A DNA stretch of 64,000 nt from Pyrocephalus nanus (Eukaryota; Chordata; Aves; Passeriformes; Tyrannidae): NCBI GenBank assembly GCA_038380795.1, contig CM076270.1, forward strand, positions 24,444,001-24,508,000. Reading direction: 5' to 3'. The translations under genes were made by a program, and so were the position numbers. Of the stretch, positions 63,962 to 64,000 are shown piece by piece. How positions within the stretch are numbered: position 1 is the first letter of the stretch; each line of letters opens with the position of its first letter. Under the pieces are notes generated by a model. It was not told the origin of the DNA. It saw only the letters and a program-made list of their open reading frames with translations, and made no database searches.

Positions 63962-64000
63962 GGCAATATGGAAATAAGAGAACATTTAAAAGCACCTAGC
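63962..64000 (+). other. Candidate exon cut by the window edge
   Basis: A textbook 3' splice site (TTTTGTCTCTTTTCCATTTCAG, with a CTGAT branch-point-like motif about 47 bases upstream of the AG) is followed by 39 bases. These are open in only one of three frames to the last base: GNMEIREHLKAPS. The other two frames stop within the segment. I do not recognise the peptide. If real, the upstream sequence would be its intron on the plus strand. The segment is too short to assign and must be read beyond the window. Confidence 0.3.

Noticed and set aside
1..64000. tRNA, rRNA, CRISPR, prokaryotic operon or phage features
   Set aside because: No tRNA B-box in proper context, no direct-repeat/spacer array, no dense coding; composition and repeats are vertebrate.

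Overview
This is vertebrate nuclear DNA, most likely from a bird. The strongest evidence is a 5'-truncated CR1 retrotransposon tail (about 50981-51600, minus strand), plus a small CR1 3'-end remnant (about 38035-38092, plus strand) and a degraded MIR/CORE-SINE (about 18391-18482, plus strand). The rest is AT-rich, CpG-poor and almost free of recognisable interspersed repeats, with many homopolymer T/A runs, as expected of an avian gene desert or very large intron. The CR1 type resembles copies common in neognath birds including songbirds. The passerine guess is an inference, not a demonstration.

I do not recognise any complete protein-coding gene, rRNA, tRNA or known microRNA. The longest open frames (203, 189 and 178 codons) match no family I know and are probably chance or decayed sequence. 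A few short segments look exon-like because a splice acceptor, an open phase and a donor, stop or window edge coincide: 14890-15009 (minus), 20188-20322 (plus), a possible terminal exon at 57960-58249 (minus), and a well-formed acceptor whose open frame runs off the right edge (63962-64000, plus). All are hypotheses, because chance splice pairs are common in 64 kb.

Layout: 1-18000 is unique AT-rich DNA with several blocks of homeodomain-type TAATTA motifs that look like conserved noncoding elements (notably 10120-10365). 18-24 kb holds the MIR relic, a CTCF-like core and the 203-codon open frame. 24-39 kb is mostly featureless, with an A/C-rich low-complexity tract at 38262-38386 and a 29-T run at 39240. 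39.69-41.35 kb is a pyrimidine-biased strand-asymmetric domain. 46.5 and 47.7 kb carry two copies of a 65-bp unit about 91% identical. 48.9-49.1 kb is an AT-rich block with a perfect octamer. 51 kb is the CR1. 54-64 kb holds an AAT microsatellite, a second CTCF-like core, the terminal-exon candidate, a strong G-quadruplex motif and the edge exon.

Nothing here suggests a bacterial-type system, CRISPR array or complete mobile element. The observations most worth checking are the local 65-bp duplication, the C/D-box snoRNA-like hairpin at 9391-9465, the terminal-exon candidate at 58.2 kb and the edge exon at 63.96 kb.
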